The notes beneath the pieces are model-generated. The model was not told the origin of the DNA and did no database searches. It saw only the letters and a list, made by a program, of their open reading frames with translations. From NCBI GenBank assembly GCA_033439685.1, contig JAUEDM010000007.1, positions 682,001 to 746,000 on the forward strand: a DNA stretch of 64,000 nucleotides, written 5' to 3'. The stretch's first letter is position 1; each line of letters starts with the position of its first letter. Source of the stretch: Apodospora peruviana. Lineage: Eukaryota; Ascomycota; Sordariomycetes; Sordariales; Lasiosphaeriaceae. Both the position numbers and the translations under genes were made by a program. Positions 57,776-64,000 of this stretch are shown piece by piece.

Positions 57776-60732
57776 TTAAGCCAGGGTCCAGACCGGTGCC
57801 TTGACCAAAATGTGACGACCCCTGACCTCAACGCCCACAAACCCAGCAAATCGAACCTTTGCTGGATCCTTCGGCGGTGGTACCGGACCACTCGCAGCTC
57901 CTGTGGAGTGAGAAGAGGAAGCGTCAGCAATGCTGCCCTTCCTGCCGGTATTATCGGATGAGCCGACGGTGCTGCTGCTGCTGCTGCCGAGGATGGTGTT
58001 CAACATACCCGTTTTGGCCTTGTCGCCACGCCGATCCTTGGCGTTCTCCTTGGAAGAAGCTCCCTCCTCCCCGGCTACGCTCTCCTCGCTGGCGTCAGAG
58101 GGGCGCGACTCCAGCGCCGGGAGACCTTGCTTTTCGACCTCCATTATTTCCGGCGCGATCTGCTGCTCGGGTAGAGGGTACACGATCGCAACATCGCGGC
58201 TCTCCAGAGGCAGATTGGCTGCGATACTCACGGCCAGCTCTACAATCATACTGGCACTGCCATCGACACCGGGCGGAGGCGGGTCCGTCAGATGTTGGAA
58301 AAGACATGCTGTCAGGTTCGTCGTAGCCCGTCTGGTAAAGTCGGCCTTGTGGTTCGCGCTCTCCCCGCTCCGTAGCACGTCTTGCAAGCCCTCGAGCGTC
58401 GCCATCCGCCAGTTCACAACCTTACTTGTCAGCGCGTCAAACTCCTCCTGACTGTTCATCGTGTAGCTGAAGTGCCTGATGTTTTGCTCTATTGTCTTTA
58501 ATTGCTTGCTGAGCTCGGGTTCCAGGCCAGGGTGGAAGCAGCGGTTGAAAATCTCTTCCACCACCCAGCGGGTGATCACAGCCCGCCCAACAGCGGTCAT
58601 TTCCTGCTTGCCCGTCTTGATGGCGTCAGCGCTGACATAGGGAACGAGCCACGACGGCAGCGTCACCCAGTCTTTCCGGATATTAAACGACAGGTTCGTG
58701 ATGGCACCGTTCAGGCGGTTAAACCGCGTCGAGTATTCGCTGTCGTCCAGCGAAGTCCGACTCTGCGACATGCGTTGGTTGGCAATCGCATTTTGGAGCT
58801 GCTCAACTTGGCTACTTAGTTGTTCGATTTCCTTCTTGCCGTCGAAATAGAGTCGCTTGACGTTCTTATACTTGGTCACTGTGGCAGCAATGGGTGTGTT
58901 AGCTGAGTCAAGTCCGTGCGAGGATGTACTGGAGAAAACATGGGCCAGGGGTTATTACAGAGTTCTTTGAACGCTTTCTCCGGATCTTCCCCACCGCGGT
59001 CGCTTGCCGACGGCTGAGGGCTGTTGCGACCCTGTATATCGCCCGGTCCGTCATATTGCGGTCCATCCCGTCCCGCGACCCGGGGGTAGTTGGGATTCTG
59101 ACCTACTGCGCTCGGGGGCTGCGGGAGCGGGTTCATACTGGGCTGCTGGCTCTGTCGGTAGCTAGGGGGAGGGCCACCAGGCGGTTGAGCCTTCTCGGTT
59201 TCTTGTGAGCGCCGAGGCGGGGGAGGTCCGCCAGCTGGTGGGGGCATAGCTTGCTGCTGCTGCTGCTGCGGGGTCTGGGGCTGCGCGGAAGGTGGGTTCT
59301 GGTGCACGGGGAGATCCTGGGTCTGGAGGGTGTAGCTTGCGGCTGGCGATGCCTGGGATGGCTGTACGTTTGTGGCAGACCGTTGGTCAGAGTCTGTGAC
59401 AGGTGATTCGCGTGACAGCTGTGATACGGTCTCGGGGTTTTGTTGTTGCGGATTGCCCAAATGGCCAGAGATTACAGGCTGGTTTCCGCCCTGATATTGC
59501 ACCTGCTGAGTGTTCAAGATGTGGTACTGCTGCTGAGAAGGGTCAAATACCACCTGACCGCCGTATTGTTGATGCTGAGGCTCCGGGGGAATGTGGCCCT
59601 GCTGTTGAATATGTGATTGATGCTGGTGGTATCCAATCTCGTCAGCTGAATATGGGGACGACTCCGAGTCTGTTGGGTGGACAGGCCGAATGGTGGGGTG
59701 TTGAGTATCGTGGGGGTTCTGCAAGTGCAGCTCCTGGTCTGGGTTCACGATATACGAGTCTCGGAATTCTCCAATGCCTTGGAGAGGGGACGGCTGGGAG
59801 AGAGGCGCCTGGTTTTGCCAGTCGGGCGGCTGCTCGAGCGAGATCTGGGAGACACCGGTCCTGATGGGGGGAGGTTGGCTCACCCGCTTCGACGATCGCC
59901 GGTCAAGGCCCGACTGATTGGCGTACGAGTTTTGCGAATGGTGGTGATGGTGAGACTCGAACGACCGACTCGACGAATTTCCGCTCAGGATATTCTTGAT
60001 CAGCTTGCGCGTCGATTGTTTTGCTTTTGGCGGTGGCAACTGCTGCTGTTGTTGTTGCTGCAGCGGCTGACCGACGAATTGCTGGGACTGGCCAACGAGG
60101 GGAGGGGAGAAATTTGGACTAGCAGTTCCGGGAAGATCCTCGACAGAACTCGCACCGAACGCCTGCTGTTGTTGGTGTTGGGGAGATAGCTGTTGATGTT
60201 GCTGCTGCTGCTGCTGCTTTGGAGAAATTTGTTGTTGTTGCTGCTGCTGCACTTGTGGTTGTTGGTGATGGCCCAAGGTCGGGGAGATCTGGGTGTAGCG
60301 GTGGGACTGCGACCGAGTGACCTGGTCAGCAAAGTCGGGATCGCGTTGACGCGAGTCGATGGAGCCCGTCACTGTGTTGGAGTGCTGCAGCTGTGAGAAG
60401 GCTGGGTTACGGCCGCCGGCAGGGCTGTTGTAGAGATTGGACAGATGCGGCGGCGGTTGAGGAGGTTGCGGATGGTTGCTGGTCCCGTCGCCAGAAACCT
60501 GAAAAGATTCGTTGGAGCTGAAGGCCGGGTTGGGCAAGGCTGAAGAGGGGTTTCCTGCAGCGCCCACACTCGCACCACCGGCACTGGACGGGCTCGCAGC
60601 GGCTGATGGACCAGATGAAAGGGGCGCAGAGACGGAGGCAGATCCAGAGGCAGATGGGTCCCCTTCAGCGACTGTCGTCCCAACAAGATTGTGTTGAGAG
60701 CGATTTGTTTTGCCAGCCCGATAGAACGGCAT
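57776..60732 (-). CDS. Gln/Pro-rich protein with conserved helical C-terminal domain
   Basis: No named family recognised. Exon 1 is 60732-58959 and exon 2 is 58878-57776; the 81-base intron joins FKELLTKYKNVKRL. The model has 958 residues. The start MPFYRAGKTNRSQHNLVGTT is preferred over upstream in-frame Met codons because the sequence before it is leader-like. Residues 1-590 are low-complexity, with Gln runs (up to seven), His runs and Pro blocks, plus a short basic STRKLIKNILSG segment. The C-terminal 370 residues look folded. They start with a coiled coil (KKEIEQLSSQVEQLQNAIAN), continue SEYSTRFNRLNGAITNLSFN, DWVTLPSWLVPYVS and NRCFHPGLEPELSKQLKTIE, and end with KVRFAGFVGVEVRGRHILVK. The plan resembles fungal prion-like scaffold or signalling proteins; function is not assigned. 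Confidence 0.85.
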
Positions 60733-63700
60733 TCTCAGTATAATTAGAGCACGGGGTGGTCTGGACGCGGTCGAAGGTGGTCGCTTGCGCGATGCGACGA
60801 AACTCTGACTGGTCCTTTTGGGGCCTTTTTTGGGCGGAAAGGGTGATGCTGCTGACAGGAAATGGCTGGGCTGGCGGGTGCGGGTTAGGAACTTAGTTCT
60901 ATCCCTCACAGCAGAGGCACGGGCAGGGTCGACAGGGCTATGGCTATGTCCGGGTGGACATGCCCGGGGAGGACGGGAGCTGGGACGAGGGAATTGCGAT
61001 TGAAACTTGCCCAAAGGGCCTCGAAACACTTGCAATGGATTGCCGCAAAGGCGCGCGGATAGGTAGACTGGGACTTGCTCGACTGCGCGACCCGAACTGA
61101 ATTTGAAGCTCTAATCTTCCCAGCTCCCAAAGCAGGCCAGAACACAGGCGCGATGGCGGACCTAGGAGACCCCGGCTGACAGGTTACGGCCACAGTTCGG
61201 TTGCGCGCCTGAGGAACCTAAGAAACCTCCCCGGAATCGTCAACTTTGCGACCGCATAACCGTTAGTAGTCTGGTTCGTATTTCATGAATCGAGGGTGGA
61301 GGAGCTGGAGATAGGATTGTTGGGACGACGGCAAAGCTGGAGCTTGCAAAGACGAGGCGAAACGAGATGCTGCTGTGGCTCGCTAGGAAATTTCACGGTA
61401 CGTACGAACTACCTTCTGAGGTTAGTCGCTGATTGCTCTTTCATAGACTCGCAGTTCAGCAGTTCATCCCGCAATGCTCCTGACCCCGTCATGCCCCGGT
61501 CCCACCCCTCACTGGCGCAGCGGGAACATCCAATGGCTTCAGAGAGCCACTTTCTTTGGCGCGGGGCTGTGTTCTCTTCCCCTGCTAACAGACTGATATG
61601 CCTTGTCCTGGCCCTTTTGTGACGTTCCCAGCCAACTGGCAGCTAATATGGATAATCGCAACAAAGCGGTCTGGAGTCAATAGAGATTGCGACTCTAGAG
61701 GGAGGATTTACGTACCAGGTTACGATAAACCGCAAACAGCAGTTCGCACTCGCGGCGTCCTTCCGGTAACCAAGTGGTACTGTACAGTACGTGCAGGTGG
61801 CTTGCGCACGGGGGCTAGACTCCAGTAGCGGGAGCTGGGGCTGGAGCTGCAAGTTTGCCAGCTAAAGAGAGATGTGGAGGTTTGATGTGGATACCTAAAA
61901 AAGGAAGGCACTTACTGTCACCGACGGGAGGTTTGTCCAAGAACCATGTTTTGGAAATTCAAACATGCAGAGACGGGATAAGGCATAGCGCCAATGGCAA
62001 AGCAGAAACGTAGAGCAATGAGGAATACATACTATATACTACCATACTACTATGCTGTCAGGCTTGCTTGGCCCCATCCACCATGCATACAATATCGATG
62101 CATATAATCTTGAGCTGGATGCCGGGTAGGGCTTTGGATTTCAGAGATGGTGGTCTTGGCAGAATGAAGGATGCTTTTAGTTGAAAGGAGCATTGATGAT
62201 TAGCGTTCAGCTCCTTCAGGATGGCGATCGCATATGTAAATCAATATCCATCAAGCAGTAAAAGGCCACGTCCGTCCCGGCACTTAGGTCAGCTTTTTCA
62301 CGATATCGTATTATGTGGACGGATTATCATAACGTTGGACGGGACTGACAATTGAACAGTAGTCCGGGGACTTGTCGTGATGTTGAAGTGGTGCTAGGCG
62401 ACCTGACTCGGGAGTGGGGTCCATTCGTGATCCCACCCGCAACCCGTAGACCCAGGGCCAGGACCTGAAAGCTCCTTAGCTCCGCCTAATAATAGCAGCA
62501 ACAACCCCGAACTACGGGCCGTAGCTCAACTTCTCACGTTACCTACCCCTGATCCCTGGTCCAAGTTCGTGACACCTTAATGAGACCCTGAACTTCAGAG
62601 CAGCTGTCCTGGAACTTGGAAGGCGTTACAACGGTGGCGACTCTGTTGAACGCCATTCCCGTCCAGCTCATCAATATTAACAACGGCGTGGACGGGACAA
62701 TTGCTGATCACCAGGGTCCTTCACTACACACCGCCAACACCGCATTTCCAAGATATCAAAACCACACTTTGATGCAATAACGGGAACCGTTGGAGCGGGT
62801 CTTGCATGCACACCTGCCAGGTTTTCACTTTGTCAATTATCTTTCCCTTCAACTCTATAACGCGACCCGAGCTGAGCGAAGCCCAGGAGCCAAGAGTTAT
62901 GGACAGATGGACCGCGGAGGGAAGCTTGATTCTGACATCTCCAAGTCAGCTGTCACCTCCTTGACATCTTTCCGGTCTAACTGAGCCGCGGCGTCGGAGC
63001 TAGGTCGACAACAGGGGAATAGCGAGGCTAATACTGCCATCTCAGCCTGTATATACGACTTACCTCAGGAGCTAAGTCTTGGTTTGACTTCTTCGGCCGG
63101 ACAGGAGCAGGGCATGGGATTGTCTATAAGAGGACATGACATGACCATGTTTGTAAGGGATCTTGGTATATATTAGCCAAGGCGGACGCTATTAGGATAC
63201 CATGAGAGAGTTCATAGGAAACATCCTTGTGTCCTTTCTAACCTTGATCAGCTCCTATTCTGAAGCAGGGACCCCGTGTGGCCCGCCAGACCCAATAATG
63301 CTGTACCAGGAATACATAAAGACGCTTCAGTCACCATCCACAAGAATGTTCGGTAGCGAGAGGTCACTTTGTGTAGGTAATTACTATTCCTAGCGAACCG
63401 GCTTTGTTGTCCACGTCAATCCAACATAACACACATCGAACCTGGGACACACTTCTCGCGCCGGATCCTTACAGGACTATAAGGCAAACATATCTAATGG
63501 CTGGAGAATTCCTCTTTATGGCATTGGGACAGGATCATTGTGATGGGAAAGGGGTACGCCCAAAACGTAAACAGGAGGTGAATTAGGCCGGCTTACGCGG
63601 GTTGTTCATCGGAAGAAGTCCCGGTTGCAAGCCATATATGCACGAGACTAACGCCCCCGGGTCCGGGTGGCACATATCTAACGGGGGTATTGAACGGGGT

Positions 63701-64000
63701 TTTCTTCTCTAAAGGCACTTGAGATTTGAGATAGCATCAAGATATTGGTCGATCTTTGAAACTTTGATAGTCAACTTCCCAAGCCGAACACAGCCGAGAG
63801 CACGTCTACAGATTCTCCAGATGAAGGCATGCGCAGCTTAACTTTCTGCACGATTTTAACTGAATCGACAGCCCGGCTCGGAACATGGGTATAGAATTGC
63901 CGGGGATAAGGGAACTGCGCTACTTGACGAAACAGAAGTCGAGAGTAGATAACCCGGCATCGGGATACCATACCAGATCAAACGACGACCCCTGGACGAT
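60733..64000. other. Gene-free right end
   Basis: About 3.3 kb. The first few hundred bases are the promoter and leader of the Gln-rich gene. Beyond 61.3 kb only short open frames occur, none with a recognisable domain, start context or splice structure, and I see no repeats. Confidence 0.5.

Noticed and set aside
1..64000. Reassigned genetic code with TAG/TAA as Gln
   Set aside because: RPS18, SDO1, carboxypeptidase Y and delta-COP end at TAA exactly where their families end, and ARG4 ends correctly at TAG, so the standard code holds.

Overview
The window reads as nuclear DNA of a filamentous ascomycete (Pezizomycotina, most likely Sordariomycetes). The evidence is short spliceosomal introns of about 50-90 bases with GTATGT/GTAAGT-type donors and TAG/CAG acceptors, GC-leaning codon use, monocistronic genes on both strands, an intron-bearing tRNA gene, and recognisable fungal forms of housekeeping proteins. 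The species cannot be fixed from the sequence alone.

Layout. (1) 1-1838, minus: the 3'-incomplete part of an unrecognised basic protein whose frame is broken. (2) 1.8-8.4 kb: a long non-coding stretch leading into a high-affinity cAMP phosphodiesterase gene (8376-11270, plus). (3) 12.7-14.9 kb: a glutaminyl-tRNA synthetase gene with several inactivating lesions. (4) 15.2-22.8 kb: vacuolar carboxypeptidase Y (minus), the SBDS/Sdo1 ribosome-maturation factor (plus), ribosomal protein S18/uS13 (minus) and a secreted protein with an Ala/Glu/Lys tail (minus). (5) 24.9-29.7 kb: an intron-containing tRNA gene beside a 4.5 kb island of decayed frames (coiled-coil repeat ORF, Myb/SANT-like and BTB/POZ-like remnants) bracketed by a diverged direct repeat. 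(6) 29.9-43.0 kb: a PLC-like GPI-type protein, delta-COP, a very acidic 1063-residue protein, a nested minisatellite and a NIPA-type magnesium transporter. (7) 45.3-60.7 kb: ribosomal protein S3/uS3 divergent from a myotubularin phosphatase (Ymr1), the PP2A scaffold subunit, argininosuccinate lyase, the eEF1A methyltransferase Efm4 and a Gln-rich protein. (8) 60.7-64 kb: no gene seen.

The genes are mostly independent housekeeping functions: ribosome and translation (uS13, uS3, Sdo1, Efm4, tRNA), trafficking and phosphoinositides (delta-COP, Ymr1, carboxypeptidase Y), cAMP and phosphatase signalling, and arginine synthesis. There is no operon or obvious biosynthetic cluster.

The most unusual signal is interruption of coding frames. 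Three otherwise intact genes (cAMP phosphodiesterase, uS3, Ymr1) reach a TAG and then stay open in the same frame for 44-50 coding-like codons before a TAA. The GlnRS gene carries TAA, TGA and TAG codons plus a frameshift, and the first gene has a one-base frameshift. Decay of the repeat-induced point mutation (RIP) type, sequence error, or genuine UAG readthrough could each contribute; the sequence alone does not decide.
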